Positions 34,003 through 43,832 are shown, counted from the stretch's first letter. The stretch is 64,000 nucleotides of DNA from an uncultured Shewanella sp. (GCF_947497935.1 NZ_CANMIO010000021.1:17459-81458), one strand, 5' to 3'. Notes: generated by a model from the letters alone, not told the origin. A program made the numbers and translations.

Positions 34003-35892
34003 ATGCAATTTCATGAACGGTTTGATGTAATTGTTGTTGGTGGTGGTCATGCTGGTACTGAAGCGGCTTTAGCTTCAGCTAGAATGGGCTCTAAAACACT
34101 TTTGCTGACCCATAACATAGATACTTTGGGACAAATGTCCTGTAACCCTGCTATCGGCGGCATAGGTAAAGGACACTTAGTCAAAGAAATTGATGCCCTT
34201 GGCGGAGCAATGGCTGTAGCAACCGATTTTGCAGGTATTCAATTTCGTACATTGAACTCAAGCAAAGGCCCTGCTGTTCGAGCTACTCGTGCACAAGCCG
34301 ATAGAGCACTTTATCGCCATAAGATCCAAGAGATCTTACAACACCAAGCTAACCTACGTATTTTTCAACAAGCCGTCGACGATCTTGTTGTTGAAAACGG
34401 TAAAGTCGTTGGTGTGGTAACTCAAATGGGCTTAGCCTTTGAAGCGCCAGCTGTTGTATTGACAGCTGGTACTTTCCTAGGTGGCAAGATCCATATTGGA
34501 CTTGAAAACTACAGCGGTGGTCGAGCTGGTGATCCACCCGCAATCGCTTTAGCTCATCGACTAAGAGAATTACCCATTCGTGTTGGCCGTTTAAAGACAG
34601 GTACACCACCTCGCATCGACGCCAATACGATTGATTTTTCATTGATGACAGAGCAAAAAGGCGATGATCCATTGCCAGTTATGTCTTTCATCGGTGATGT
34701 TAACGATCATCCTGAACAAGTATCTTGTCATATTACGCACACCAATGAGCGTACTCACGATATTATTCGTGGCGGATTAGACAGAAGCCCTATGTACTCT
34801 GGCGTTATCGAAGGTATTGGTCCTCGTTACTGCCCTTCTATCGAAGACAAAGTTAACCGCTTTGCAGATAAAACATCGCATCAGATCTTTATCGAGCCTG
34901 AAGGGTTAAATACCACTGAAATTTATCCAAATGGTATTTCAACCAGCCTACCGTTTGATGTGCAGTTGAACTTAGTTCGCTCAATCAAAGGTATGGAGCA
35001 TGCTGAGATCATGCGTCCTGGCTATGCGATTGAGTATGATTATTTCGATCCTCGCGATCTTAAGAATTCACTAGAAACGAAAACCATTGCAGGTTTATTC
35101 TTTGCTGGACAGATCAACGGCACGACAGGCTACGAAGAAGCAGGCGCGCAAGGTTTGTTAGCGGGTATGAACGCTTCGCTACAAGTGCAAGGCAAAGAAG
35201 CTTGGTGCCCACGTCGCGATCAAGCATACCTAGGTGTGTTGGTTGATGATCTATCGACTCTGGGTACTAAAGAACCGTACCGCATGTTTACTAGCCGTGC
35301 TGAATATCGCTTGTTGCTACGTGAAGATAATGCCGATCTACGATTAACAGAGAAAGGCCGTGAATTAGGTTTGGTTGATGACAAGCGCTGGGCAATGTTC
35401 AGTGAAAAAATGGAGTCAATTGAAACTGAATTACAGCGTCTTCGCAGTCAGTGGGTCCACCCAAATTCACCTTTGGTAGAAGCGTTGAATCCTCATTTAA
35501 ATACGCCTATCACTCGTGAAGCGACATTTGAAGATTTGTTGCGCCGTCCAGAAATGGACTATCCGAAACTGATGTCTATTGATGGTTTTGGTCCGTCACT
35601 TGAAGATCAGCGTGCTGCAGAGCAAGTTCAGATCCAAGTGAAGTACTCTGGTTACATTCAGCGTCAGCAAGGCGAAATTGATAAAGCTATTCGCCATGAA
35701 ACCACCCTGCTACCGTTAGATCTTGATTACCAAGAAGTACCGGGTTTATCTAACGAAGTAATCGCCAAGATGAACGAACATAAACCTGAAACGATTGGTC
35801 AAGCCTCACGTATTTCAGGTATGACTCCAGCTGCTATTTCAATTTTGCTGGTTCATCTTAAAAAACGTGGTTTATTACGTAAAAGCGCTTAG
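34003..35892 (+). CDS. mnmG: tRNA uridine-5-carboxymethylaminomethyl modification enzyme MnmG
   Basis: FAD- and folate-dependent partner of MnmE in wobble U34 modification (formerly GidA). 629 residues, identical to E. coli in length. The FAD-binding Rossmann motif VVGGGHAGTEAALASARMG is at residues 10-28, followed by QMSCNPAIGGIGKGH with the conserved Cys, and the second conserved Cys in GPRYCPSIEDKV. The C-terminal helical MnmE-binding domain ends SILLVHLKKRGLL. rsmG follows with 118 bases between. Confidence 0.98.
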   Translation: MQFHERFDVIVVGGGHAGTEAALASARMGSKTLLLTHNIDTLGQMSCNPAIGGIGKGHLVKEIDALGGAMAVATDFAGIQFRTLNSSKGPAVRATRAQADRALYRHKIQEILQHQANLRIFQQAVDDLVVENGKVVGVVTQMGLAFEAPAVVLTAGTFLGGKIHIGLENYSGGRAGDPPAIALAHRLRELPIRVGRLKTGTPPRIDANTIDFSLMTEQKGDDPLPVMSFIGDVNDHPEQVSCHITHTNERTHDIIRGGLDRSPMYSGVIEGIGPRYCPSIEDKVNRFADKTSHQIFIEPEGLNTTEIYPNGISTSLPFDVQLNLVRSIKGMEHAEIMRPGYAIEYDYFDPRDLKNSLETKTIAGLFFAGQINGTTGYEEAGAQGLLAGMNASLQVQGKEAWCPRRDQAYLGVLVDDLSTLGTKEPYRMFTSRAEYRLLLREDNADLRLTEKGRELGLVDDKRWAMFSEKMESIETELQRLRSQWVHPNSPLVEALNPHLNTPITREATFEDLLRRPEMDYPKLMSIDGFGPSLEDQRAAEQVQIQVKYSGYIQRQQGEIDKAIRHETTLLPLDLDYQEVPGLSNEVIAKMNEHKPETIGQASRISGMTPAAISILLVHLKKRGLLRKSA

Positions 35893-36010
35893 TTCGCCAC
35901 ATATTCGGTAATTCTGCATGATAAAGGGAAGCTTTGATGCTTCCTTTCATCTTTTCAGCACTTCATAATACCGATTGATTTTTGATTCGCTTTATTTGAG
36001 GACACAAATT

Positions 36011-36634
36011 GTGTTATCTGCCCAATTAAATGATTATTTGGCCGAAGTTGGCCTGACTGCTACCGAGCAGCAAAAACAGCAGCTTGTAGACTTTGTTGGC
36101 ATGCTCAATAAGTGGAACAAGGCATTTAACTTAACCTCTGTTCGTGATCCTGAGCAGATGTTAATTCGCCATATTATGGACAGTTTAGTGGTTTCGCCAC
36201 ATTTGAAAGGATCGCGCTTTATCGATGTGGGTACCGGACCTGGATTGCCAGGGATCCCGCTAGCGATCCTAAATCCAGATAAAGAATTTGTACTGCTCGA
36301 TAGCTTAGGTAAGCGTATTCGCTTTCAGAAGCAGGTACAGTTTGAACTCGGAATCAAGAATATTTCTTCGATTGAGAGCCGTGTAGAAGCTTACCAACCG
36401 GAAGACTTGTTCGATGGTGTGTTGAGTCGCGCATTTGCATCGATTCAAGACATGCTGCATTGGTGTCAGCATCTACCTAAGGCGGATGGCTGTTTCTATG
36501 CCCTTAAGGGACAATTGAGTGAAGAAGAGATGTCACAGATGCCAGTAGGCTTTGTGGTGACAGATATCATCGAACTTAAAGTACCTAAACTTGATGAGCA
36601 GCGTCATCTGCTGCGAGTTATTAAGCAAGACTAA
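36011..36634 (+). CDS. rsmG: 16S rRNA (guanine-527-N7)-methyltransferase
   Basis: SAM-dependent enzyme that methylates G527 of 16S rRNA (formerly GidB); its loss gives low-level streptomycin resistance. I start at GTG 36011 (MLSAQLNDYLAEVGL) with GAGG about 10 bases upstream, giving 207 residues as in E. coli; the frame extends 12 codons to an ATG without family support. The SAM-binding loop is RFIDVGTGPGLPGIPLAI and the motif LSRAFASIQDM follows. It belongs to the mnmG-rsmG-parA-parB series. Confidence 0.95.
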   Translation: MLSAQLNDYLAEVGLTATEQQKQQLVDFVGMLNKWNKAFNLTSVRDPEQMLIRHIMDSLVVSPHLKGSRFIDVGTGPGLPGIPLAILNPDKEFVLLDSLGKRIRFQKQVQFELGIKNISSIESRVEAYQPEDLFDGVLSRAFASIQDMLHWCQHLPKADGCFYALKGQLSEEEMSQMPVGFVVTDIIELKVPKLDEQRHLLRVIKQD

Positions 36635-36860
36635 AGATTTTATGTGAGTGCAACTCTGTTGCATTCACTAGCTCATTTCGTCTAGATGTCGATAGATATA
36701 TACGGAGTTGAAGTGAGCTGCTGCTGATTAAGCGTACTGAACAGTTGCAATCTTTCAGCGCTTCAAGCAATTTGTGACTAATAACGATTAGATTTGTGCG
36801 CTAATTCCTGCTGCGAGTATCGCTTGGGAATAGAATAAAAGTGACTGACAGGGTGATATT

Positions 36861-37649
36861 GTGGGTAAAGTGATTGCCGTGGCCAACCAGAAAGGTGGCG
36901 TCGGAAAAACAACAACTTGTGTGAATTTGGCGGCCTCTTTAGCGGCGACAAAACGTCGTGTTCTGTTGATCGATCTCGATCCACAAGGCAATGCAACCAT
37001 GGGTAGTGGTATCGACAAATATACAGTTGAAAACACCGCTTATGAATTACTGGTTGAAGAAAAGCCATTCGAAGAAGTTGTTTGTCGAGATACTAACGGC
37101 AAATACGATCTTATCGCCGGAAATGGCGACGTAACGGCAGCAGAAATTAAACTTATGGAGTTTTTTGCTCGAGAGATCCGTTTACGCAATGCCCTCGCCC
37201 CCATTAAAGATGATTACGATTTTATTTTCATCGACTGTCCACCATCACTGAATATGTTAACTGTGAACGCTATGTCTGCAGCCGACTCCGTACTTGTCCC
37301 TATGCAGTGTGAGTATTACGCACTGGAAGGACTAACAGCATTGATGGACACCATTAGTAAGCTTGGCGCCATGGTTAACCCAGGTCTACATATCGAAGGG
37401 ATCTTGCGTACCATGTACGATCCGCGTAATCGACTCTCTAATGATGTCTCTGATCAGTTGAAACAACACTTTGGTGAAAAAGTATATCGTACAGTGATCC
37501 CACGGAATGTTCGTTTAGCTGAGGCGCCAAGTTTTGGTGCACCCGCTATGTATTATGATAAATCGAGCGCAGGGGCCAAAGCCTATCTCGCATTAGCAGG
37601 CGAAATCATTCGTCGTGCAGAGCAATTAACCCAGGCTGAGCAAGTTTAA
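36861..37649 (+). CDS. parA: chromosome partitioning ATPase ParA (Soj)
   Basis: Deviant Walker A ATPase that drives origin segregation with ParB-parS. 262 residues from a GTG start with AGGGTGA upstream. The P-loop is ANQKGGVGKTTTCVNL (residues 8-23), switch II is LIDLDPQGNA, and a later motif is FIDCPPSLNMLTVNAM. It lacks an N-terminal helix-turn-helix, so it is the chromosomal type (ParA1), not a plasmid type Ia. parB starts 9 bases after its stop. Confidence 0.97.
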   Translation: MGKVIAVANQKGGVGKTTTCVNLAASLAATKRRVLLIDLDPQGNATMGSGIDKYTVENTAYELLVEEKPFEEVVCRDTNGKYDLIAGNGDVTAAEIKLMEFFAREIRLRNALAPIKDDYDFIFIDCPPSLNMLTVNAMSAADSVLVPMQCEYYALEGLTALMDTISKLGAMVNPGLHIEGILRTMYDPRNRLSNDVSDQLKQHFGEKVYRTVIPRNVRLAEAPSFGAPAMYYDKSSAGAKAYLALAGEIIRRAEQLTQAEQV

Positions 37650-37658
37650 GGATAAGAG

Positions 37659-38543
37659 ATGACACTGAAAAAAAGAGGCTTGGGTAAAGGCCTAGACGCA
37701 CTACTAAGTACCAGCCAAGCGGCTAGCCAGCGCGTCACACCTGCTGCTGAAGTTGAACAAGACATTAAGAACGATGACTTAATCACGTTAGATATTGATA
37801 GATTACAACCGGGTAAATATCAGCCACGTAAAGATATGTCTTCAGAAGCCCTAGAAGAGCTTGCAGAGTCTATTCGTGCACAAGGTATTATCCAGCCTAT
37901 TGTGGTTCGAAAAGTTTCTCCTGAAAGCTATGAGATCATCGCTGGTGAACGTCGCTGGCGTGCATCACAATTAGCCGGACTCGGTGCTATTCCTTGTATC
38001 GTAAAACAAGTACCGGATGAAGCGGCTGTGGCTATCGCGCTAATCGAAAACATTCAGCGTGAAGATCTAAATGCAATGGAAGAAGCTATTGCATTAAATC
38101 GCCTAATTGAAGAATTCGAGTTAACTCACCAGCAGATTGCCGATGCCGTGGGTAAGTCACGCGCTACCGTATCTAATTTATTACGCTTAAACGGTCTTAA
38201 CGAACCTGTGAAGCGTATGCTTGAGTATGGTGATATCGATATGGGACATGGTCGTGCGCTGTTGGCAATCAGTGGCGATGAGCAAACAAATCTCGCTCGA
38301 TTGGTAGTCGCTAAAGAATTAACTGTTCGTGAAACTGAACGATTGGTTAATAAAACCTTAAACCAAACTGAAATCGTCGAAAAACCAGCTAAAGATCATG
38401 ATGTAGTCCGTCTAGAGAGTCAATTAATTGAAAGATTAGGTGCCAAGGTTACGTTAACCCATAACAAGAAGGGGAAAGGTAAAATGGTAATTAATTATCA
38501 AAATCTGGCTGAATTAGAGGGAATTATCAGCAAAATCCACTAA
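37659..38543 (+). CDS. parB: chromosome partitioning protein ParB (Spo0J)
   Basis: CTP-dependent DNA clamp that loads at parS and spreads, guiding origin segregation and SMC/MukB-type loading. 294 residues. The start KKRGLGKGLDALL is the ParA-stimulating segment. The CTPase ParB/Srx region holds GKYQPRK and EIIAGERRWRASQLAGL (GERR motif), ENIQREDLN follows, and the parS-reading helix-turn-helix is THQQIADAVGKSRATVSNLL. The C-terminal dimer domain ends the protein. Candidate sites lie at 8.1, 11.3, 12.6, 20.3 and 29.3 kb. Confidence 0.97.
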   Translation: MTLKKRGLGKGLDALLSTSQAASQRVTPAAEVEQDIKNDDLITLDIDRLQPGKYQPRKDMSSEALEELAESIRAQGIIQPIVVRKVSPESYEIIAGERRWRASQLAGLGAIPCIVKQVPDEAAVAIALIENIQREDLNAMEEAIALNRLIEEFELTHQQIADAVGKSRATVSNLLRLNGLNEPVKRMLEYGDIDMGHGRALLAISGDEQTNLARLVVAKELTVRETERLVNKTLNQTEIVEKPAKDHDVVRLESQLIERLGAKVTLTHNKKGKGKMVINYQNLAELEGIISKIH

Positions 38544-38603
38544 AAAATTAAAGTTAACACTATATTATGTAACTTTGTGACATTCGTTAATCTTCCTCTT
38601 TTA

Positions 38604-38640
38604 GACTTTTGGCGTAGATCACGCTAAAAGTCCCCTTTTT
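38604..38640 (+). terminator. parAB intrinsic terminator
   Basis: 12-bp stem GACTTTTGGCGT / ACGCTAAAAGTC with one G-U pair, AGATC loop, followed by CCCTTTTT; 60 bases after the parB stop. It separates parAB from the atp operon. Confidence 0.85.
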
Positions 38641-38653
38641 CTAGTTGTTGAAC

Positions 38654-38681
38654 TTGCTTTGAAAGCCTGAAACGGTATACT
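38654..38681 (+). promoter_or_regulatory. atp operon promoter
   Basis: TTGCTT (38654-38659), 16-base spacer, TATACT (38676-38681), about 85 bases before atpI and directly after the parB terminator. Confidence 0.6.
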
Positions 38682-38766
38682 TTCGCAAGCTTTTTGAACC
38701 TCGAGTTTACTCGGATATTTGTAATCCGGTCATCGAATCAAGAAGTTATTATGCGGAGAAGATAAA

Positions 38767-39150
38767 TTGAGCAAGGTTTTAGCACGTCGTGGCCGGTGGT
38801 CAGCCTATAAATTAGTTTTACTGCAGGCAGCGATGACTGGATGTGTTTCACTTTTCTTTTTCGCTATGTGGGGGGGACCGTATGGCTTATCTGCCTTGGC
38901 AGGTGGTGCTATTGCTGTACTCCCTAATTTTGTGTTCGCAACCCTAGCTTTTTCCCATGCGGGAGCACAAGCATCAGGAAAAGTCGTACGGTCTTTTTTC
39001 CTGGGGGAAGCGGTAAAGTTGCTGTTAACCATAGTGTTGTTTTCGCTTGCATTTGGTTTGATGAAATCGTCATTCATGCCGTTATTCATCAGCTACTTAC
39101 TTGTGTTAATCGTACCTTGGACAGCCCCTTTATACTTCAAACAAAATTAA
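38767..39150 (+). CDS. atpI: ATP synthase accessory protein AtpI
   Basis: Small four-helix membrane protein, 127 residues, thought to help assemble the c-ring or handle Mg2+. Hydrophobic segments begin near residues 15 (LVLLQAAMTGCVSLFFFAMW), 40, 75 and 100. The start is TTG at 38767, with GGAGAAG upstream; AtpI genes often use weak starts, which limits their level. It is first in the nine-gene operon atpIBEFHAGDC. Confidence 0.9.
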   Translation: MSKVLARRGRWSAYKLVLLQAAMTGCVSLFFFAMWGGPYGLSALAGGAIAVLPNFVFATLAFSHAGAQASGKVVRSFFLGEAVKLLLTIVLFSLAFGLMKSSFMPLFISYLLVLIVPWTAPLYFKQN

Positions 39151-39162
39151 GTGAGATTAATC

Positions 39163-39993
39163 ATGGCGACAACTGGGGATGACACGTTAACCATAACGGC
39201 TTCCGACTATATCCAGCATCACCTGACTAATGCGAAAATGTGTTCCGCTGATGGCGGGATTGCTTTTAACTATGCATGTCAAGATGCGGGATTTTGGACT
39301 TGGCACATTGACTCACTTTTGTTTTCAGTTGGTCTAGGGGTTCTATTTTTGTGGTTATTCTACAAAGTAGGACAGAAGGCAACAATTGGCGTTCCAGGCA
39401 AGCTTCAATGTTTCGTTGAAATGTGCGTGGAAGGTGTAGATAAAATTGTAAAAGACTCATTCCATGGGAAAAATGCAGTTATCGCACCATTAGGTCTAAC
39501 TATTTTCGTCTGGGTTTTCCTGATGAACTTAATGGACTTGATCCCTGTTGACTTTGTACCTGAGGCCGCAAACAGATTATTAGGCGTACCTTACCTAAAG
39601 ATTGTACCTACAACTGACTTGAACGTTACTTTGGGCTTAGCTTTAAGTGTGTTTGCGTTAATTGTTTTCTACAGTATCAAGGTTAAAGGTGTAGGTGGGT
39701 TCACTAAAGAACTGACTATGCAGCCTTTCAATCATTGGGCACTAATTCCAATTAACTTTGTTTTGGAAACAGTGACTTTGGTTGCGAAGCCGATTTCATT
39801 ATCGCTTCGTCTGTTTGGTAACCTGTATGCAGGTGAGTTGATCTTTATTCTGATAGCACTGATGCCTTGGTGGGCGCAGTTTGCATTATCAGTGCCTTGG
39901 GCCATTTTCCATATTTTGGTAATTGTGCTGCAGGCGTTTATCTTCATGATGCTTACGATTGTATATCTAAGTATGGCACATGAAGACCATTAA
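39163..39993 (+). CDS. atpB: F1Fo ATP synthase subunit a
   Basis: Stator membrane subunit that forms the two proton half-channels against the c-ring. I start at ATG 39163 (MATTGDDTLTITASDYIQHH), 276 residues, rather than the in-frame GTG at 39151. The essential Arg is in AKPISLSLRLFGNLYAGEL, and the last helix ends VLQAFIFMMLTIVYLSMAHE. Proton- rather than sodium-coupling is likely from the companion c subunit. Confidence 0.97.
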   Translation: MATTGDDTLTITASDYIQHHLTNAKMCSADGGIAFNYACQDAGFWTWHIDSLLFSVGLGVLFLWLFYKVGQKATIGVPGKLQCFVEMCVEGVDKIVKDSFHGKNAVIAPLGLTIFVWVFLMNLMDLIPVDFVPEAANRLLGVPYLKIVPTTDLNVTLGLALSVFALIVFYSIKVKGVGGFTKELTMQPFNHWALIPINFVLETVTLVAKPISLSLRLFGNLYAGELIFILIALMPWWAQFALSVPWAIFHILVIVLQAFIFMMLTIVYLSMAHEDH

Positions 39994-40026
39994 TTTATTA
40001 AAAATTAGATACTTATCGGAGATAAA

Positions 40027-40284
40027 ATGGAAACTGTAATTAGCTTTACAGCAATAGCTGTTGCAATTATGATCGGCTTAGCAGCGCTAGGTACTGGTAT
40101 TGGCTTTGCTATTCTAGGTGGTAAATTCCTAGAAGCTTCTGCTCGTCAACCAGAACTTGCTCCTGCACTTCAAACTAAAATGTTCATTGTAGCTGGTCTA
40201 CTTGATGCGATCTCAATGATTGCAGTTGGTGTTGCATTATTCTTCGTATTCGCTAACCCGTTCTTAGGTCAATTAGCAGGCTAA
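40027..40284 (+). CDS. atpE: F1Fo ATP synthase subunit c
   Basis: Two-helix proteolipid, 85 residues, that builds the rotor ring. The glycine-rich first helix (LGTGIGFAILGGKFLEASARQPE) and polar loop are intact. The proton-binding carboxylate is Asp60 in GLLDAISMIAVG, without the extra polar ligands typical of Na+ types. GGAGATAAA precedes the ATG, a strong translation signal fitting its high copy number. Confidence 0.97.
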   Translation: METVISFTAIAVAIMIGLAALGTGIGFAILGGKFLEASARQPELAPALQTKMFIVAGLLDAISMIAVGVALFFVFANPFLGQLAG

Positions 40285-40311
40285 TCGTCCCCCTTAGAAG
40301 GAGTTGTCGTT

Positions 40312-40782
40312 ATGAGTATTAACGCTACCCTGCTAGGCCAAGCGATTTCTTTTCTTCTCTTTGTGTGGTTTTGCATGAAGTTTGTATGGCCGCCATTGAT
40401 GAACGCTATCGAAGAACGCCAGAAGAAAATTGCTGATGGGCTAGCTGATGCAGGACGTGCTGCAAAAGATTTAGAGCTAGCTCAGGTGAAAGCCACAGAG
40501 CAGCTAAAAGACGCTAAAGCAACAGCAAACGAAATCATTGAGCAAGCGAATAAACGCAAAGCTCAAATCGTTGATGAAGCAAAAGTTGAAGCCGATACTG
40601 AGCGTGCGAAAATTATCGCTCAGGGACACGCTGAAATTGAAAACGAACGTAATCGCGTGAAAGAAGATCTACGTAAGCAAGTAGCTGCTTTAGCTATTGC
40701 TGGCGCAGAGAAGATTCTTGAACGTTCGATTGATGAAGCCGCACACAGTGACATAGTTAATAAACTTGTTGCTGAACTTTAA
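40312..40782 (+). CDS. atpF: F1Fo ATP synthase subunit b
   Basis: Peripheral stalk subunit, 156 residues as in E. coli. One N-terminal transmembrane helix (LLGQAISFLLFVWFCMKFVW) leads into a long charged coiled coil (ERQKKIADGLADAGRAAK onward) and the delta-binding C-terminus (AGAEKILERSIDEAAH). GAAGGAG lies before the ATG. Confidence 0.97.
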   Translation: MSINATLLGQAISFLLFVWFCMKFVWPPLMNAIEERQKKIADGLADAGRAAKDLELAQVKATEQLKDAKATANEIIEQANKRKAQIVDEAKVEADTERAKIIAQGHAEIENERNRVKEDLRKQVAALAIAGAEKILERSIDEAAHSDIVNKLVAEL

Positions 40783-40798
40783 ATAAGGAGCTTGAGTT

Positions 40799-41332
40799 AT
40801 GGCTGAAATAACCACCATCGCTCGTCCTTACGCAAAGGCAGCTTTTGACTTCGCTCTTGAACAGAAAGCAGTAGAGAGTTGGGCAGAGATGCTTAACTTC
40901 GCGGCATTAGTTAGTGAAAACGAAGCTATGCAGCCTTTACTGTCTGGCGCTATGGCCAGCAATAAGCTTGCAGAACTCTTTATTGGAGTTTGTGGTGAGC
41001 AAATCAACGAGCAAGCTCAGAACCTGTTAAAGGTAATGGCTGAAAACGGTCGTTTAGTTGCGCTACCTGCTGTTGCTCAACAATTTGTTGAGATGCAACG
41101 TGAGTATGCGAAAGAAGTTGAAGCGCAAATCGTTTCAGCGACTGAGCTAACCTCAGAGCAACTACAAGAGCTGAGCGCTTCTTTAGAGAAACGTCTAGCA
41201 CGCAAAGTTAAGCTGAATTGCAGCATAGATACCAGCCTTATTGCTGGTGTAATTATCACGGCAGGAGACTTAGTCATTGATGGCTCGGTCCGCGGAAAAA
41301 TTTCGCGTCTGTCTGATACGCTGCAGTCGTAA
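40799..41332 (+). CDS. atpH: F1Fo ATP synthase subunit delta
   Basis: Connects the b-dimer stalk to the top of the alpha3beta3 head. 177 residues as expected. The N-terminal domain starts with the conserved TIARPYAKAAFDFALEQ, and the C-terminal part has VSATELTSEQLQ and the typical ending LVIDGSVRGKISRLSDTL. It lies 16 bases after atpF with ATAAGGAG upstream. Confidence 0.97.
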   Translation: MAEITTIARPYAKAAFDFALEQKAVESWAEMLNFAALVSENEAMQPLLSGAMASNKLAELFIGVCGEQINEQAQNLLKVMAENGRLVALPAVAQQFVEMQREYAKEVEAQIVSATELTSEQLQELSASLEKRLARKVKLNCSIDTSLIAGVIITAGDLVIDGSVRGKISRLSDTLQS

Positions 41333-41346
41333 TTGGGAGTTTGAGC

Positions 41347-42888
41347 ATGCAACTGAATTCCACTGAAATCAGCGATCTGATTAAACAGCGGATCGAGCAG
41401 TTCGAAGTCGTTAGTGAAGCTCGCAACGAAGGTACTATCGTTGCAGTAAGTGACGGCATCATCCGCATCCACGGCCTAGCCGACGTGATGCAGGGTGAAA
41501 TGATCGAGCTGCCTGGCAACCGTTTTGCAATCGCGTTGAACTTAGAACGTGATTCTGTCGGTGCCGTAGTAATGGGCCCTTATGCCTCTTTGGCAGAAGG
41601 CGACAAAGTTAAAACAACAGGCCGTATTTTGGAAGTACCTGTTGGCCGTGGTCTATTAGGCCGTGTAGTCAACACTCTAGGTGAACCAATTGACGGTAAA
41701 GGACCTATCGATAGCGATGGTTTCTCTCCTGTTGAAGTAATTGCACCTGGTGTAATTGAGCGTAAATCAGTAGATCAGCCAGTGCAAACTGGTTATAAAG
41801 CTGTTGACTCTATGATCCCAATCGGTCGTGGACAACGTGAATTGATCATTGGTGACCGTCAGATCGGTAAAACCGCTCTAGCGATCGACGCGATTATCAA
41901 CCAAAAAGATTCTGGCATTAAGTGTGTGTACGTAGCTGTAGGCCAAAAGGCTTCTACAATCGCTAACGTAGTACGCAAGCTAGAAGAGCACGGCGCTTTG
42001 GCGAACACCATTGTTGTTGTTGCTACAGCTTCTGAAGCTGCTGCACTGCAATACTTGGCTCCATACTCTGGTTGTACAATGGGTGAATACTTCCGCGACC
42101 GCGGTGAAGACTCACTAATCGTATATGATGATTTGTCTAAGCAAGCAGTTGCTTACCGTCAAATCTCATTGCTTCTTAAGCGTCCACCAGGACGTGAAGC
42201 ATACCCAGGTGATGTATTCTATCTTCACTCTCGTCTGTTGGAACGTGCTTCACGTGTTAACGCCGAGTATGTTGAGAAGTTCACTAAAGGTGAAGTTAAA
42301 GGCCAAACTGGTTCTTTGACTGCTCTACCAATTATTGAAACTCAAGCTGGTGACGTTTCTGCATTCGTACCGACTAACGTAATTTCGATTACCGATGGTC
42401 AGATCTTCCTTGAAACAGACCTATTTAACTCTGGCTTACGTCCAGCTGTTAACCCAGGTATCTCTGTTTCTCGTGTTGGTGGTGCAGCGCAGACTAAGAT
42501 CATCAAGAAACTGTCTGGTGGTATCCGTACCGCGCTAGCACAGTATCGAGAGCTTGCAGCGTTCTCACAGTTTGCATCTGACTTAGATGATGCAACTCGT
42601 GCTCAGCTTGAGCATGGTGAGCGTGTTACCGAACTAATGAAGCAAAAGCAATATGCTCCAATGAGTATCGCTGATCAGTCTGTGTCTATTTTCGCAGCTG
42701 AAAAAGGTTACTTGAAGAGTGTTGAGCTGAACAAAGTCGGTGATTTCGAAGCGTCTCTGCTCTCTTTCATGAACAGTGAACATGCTGACCTAATGAAGAC
42801 TATCAACGATACTGGCGATTATAACGCTGATATCGAAGGTGAGTTGAAGGCTAGCCTGGACAAGTTCGTAGAAACCCAAACCTGGTAA
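41347..42888 (+). CDS. atpA: F1Fo ATP synthase subunit alpha
   Basis: Non-catalytic nucleotide-binding subunit of F1. I use ATG 41347 (MQLNSTEISDLIKQRIEQ), 513 residues, equal to E. coli; the TTG two codons earlier is unlikely. Walker A is GDRQIGKTALAIDAI near residue 169, the arginine-finger segment is NVISITDGQIFLETDLFNSG / GISVSRVGGAAQ. It starts 14 bases after atpH, with GGGAGTT as ribosome-binding site. Confidence 0.98.
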   Translation: MQLNSTEISDLIKQRIEQFEVVSEARNEGTIVAVSDGIIRIHGLADVMQGEMIELPGNRFAIALNLERDSVGAVVMGPYASLAEGDKVKTTGRILEVPVGRGLLGRVVNTLGEPIDGKGPIDSDGFSPVEVIAPGVIERKSVDQPVQTGYKAVDSMIPIGRGQRELIIGDRQIGKTALAIDAIINQKDSGIKCVYVAVGQKASTIANVVRKLEEHGALANTIVVVATASEAAALQYLAPYSGCTMGEYFRDRGEDSLIVYDDLSKQAVAYRQISLLLKRPPGREAYPGDVFYLHSRLLERASRVNAEYVEKFTKGEVKGQTGSLTALPIIETQAGDVSAFVPTNVISITDGQIFLETDLFNSGLRPAVNPGISVSRVGGAAQTKIIKKLSGGIRTALAQYRELAAFSQFASDLDDATRAQLEHGERVTELMKQKQYAPMSIADQSVSIFAAEKGYLKSVELNKVGDFEASLLSFMNSEHADLMKTINDTGDYNADIEGELKASLDKFVETQTW

Positions 42889-42936
42889 ATTTTAGAGGTG
42901 CCTTTGGCGCCTCAGGTCCAGAATTGGAGAGTAAAG

Positions 42937-43797
42937 ATGGCCAACGCTAAAGAGATTAAAACCAAGATCGCGAGTGTTCAAAACACTCAGAAGATCACGT
43001 CTGCAATGGAAATGGTTGCCGCGAGTAAAATGCGTAAAGCACAAGATCGCATGGCAGCTAGTCGTCCATATGCAGAAAATATGCGTAAGGTGATCGGTCA
43101 CGTGGCGCAAGGTTCTCTCGAATATAAGCATCCATATTTGGAAGTGCGAGAAGCTAAGCGTGTTGGTTACATTGTAGTGTCAACCGACCGTGGTCTTTGT
43201 GGTGGTCTGAACGTCAACCTTTTTAAGAAGGTTGTCGCAGACGTGAAGAAGCAACGTGAAGCTGGTGCAGAAGTTGAATTCTGTACAATCGGCGCACGCA
43301 GTGCACAATTCTTCAATAGCTTTGGCGGACAGGTTTCTGCTTCTGCTTCAGGTTTAGGCGATGCTCCAAAGCTAGCCGACTTGATCGGAACAGTACGTGT
43401 GATGCTAGAAGCATACAACGAAGGCAAGCTGGACCGTTTGTACGTAGTATTCAACAAGTTTGTGAATACTATGACTCAAACGCCGGTGATCGAGCAGCTG
43501 CTACCTTTGCCTAAGTCAGAAGAAGATGAGTTTACTCATCAGTGGGATTACATTTACGAGCCAGATCCAAAGTTATTGTTAGATACTTTGTTGGTTCGCT
43601 TTGTGGAATCTCAAGTTTACCAAGGTGTTGTCGAGAATATCGCATCTGAGCAAGCGGCCCGTATGGTTGCTATGAAAGCTGCGACAGACAATGCTGGTGA
43701 ACTTATCGGTGACTTGCAGTTGGTCTATAACAAAGCCCGTCAGGCTGCGATTACGCAAGAATTGTCGGAAATTGTTTCAGGTGCTGCCGCCGTTTAG
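42937..43797 (+). CDS. atpG: F1Fo ATP synthase subunit gamma
   Basis: Central rotor shaft. I use ATG 42937 (MANAKEIKTKIASVQNTQK) with GGAGAG upstream, giving 286 residues; the open frame extends 13 codons upstream without family support. The N- and C-terminal coiled-coil helices (KITSAMEMVAASKMRKAQ and RQAAITQELSEIVSGAAA) and the Rossmann-like middle (STDRGLCGGLNVNLF) are intact. Confidence 0.97.
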   Translation: MANAKEIKTKIASVQNTQKITSAMEMVAASKMRKAQDRMAASRPYAENMRKVIGHVAQGSLEYKHPYLEVREAKRVGYIVVSTDRGLCGGLNVNLFKKVVADVKKQREAGAEVEFCTIGARSAQFFNSFGGQVSASASGLGDAPKLADLIGTVRVMLEAYNEGKLDRLYVVFNKFVNTMTQTPVIEQLLPLPKSEEDEFTHQWDYIYEPDPKLLLDTLLVRFVESQVYQGVVENIASEQAARMVAMKAATDNAGELIGDLQLVYNKARQAAITQELSEIVSGAAAV

Positions 43798-43832
43798 GCT
43801 AGGTAACGAATACAAGTTTTAGAGGATTAATC

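Noticed and set aside
38751..38765. Four-codon leader ORF (ATG CGG AGA AGA TAA) before atpI
   Set aside because: Likely chance; the same bases form the ribosome-binding region of atpI.
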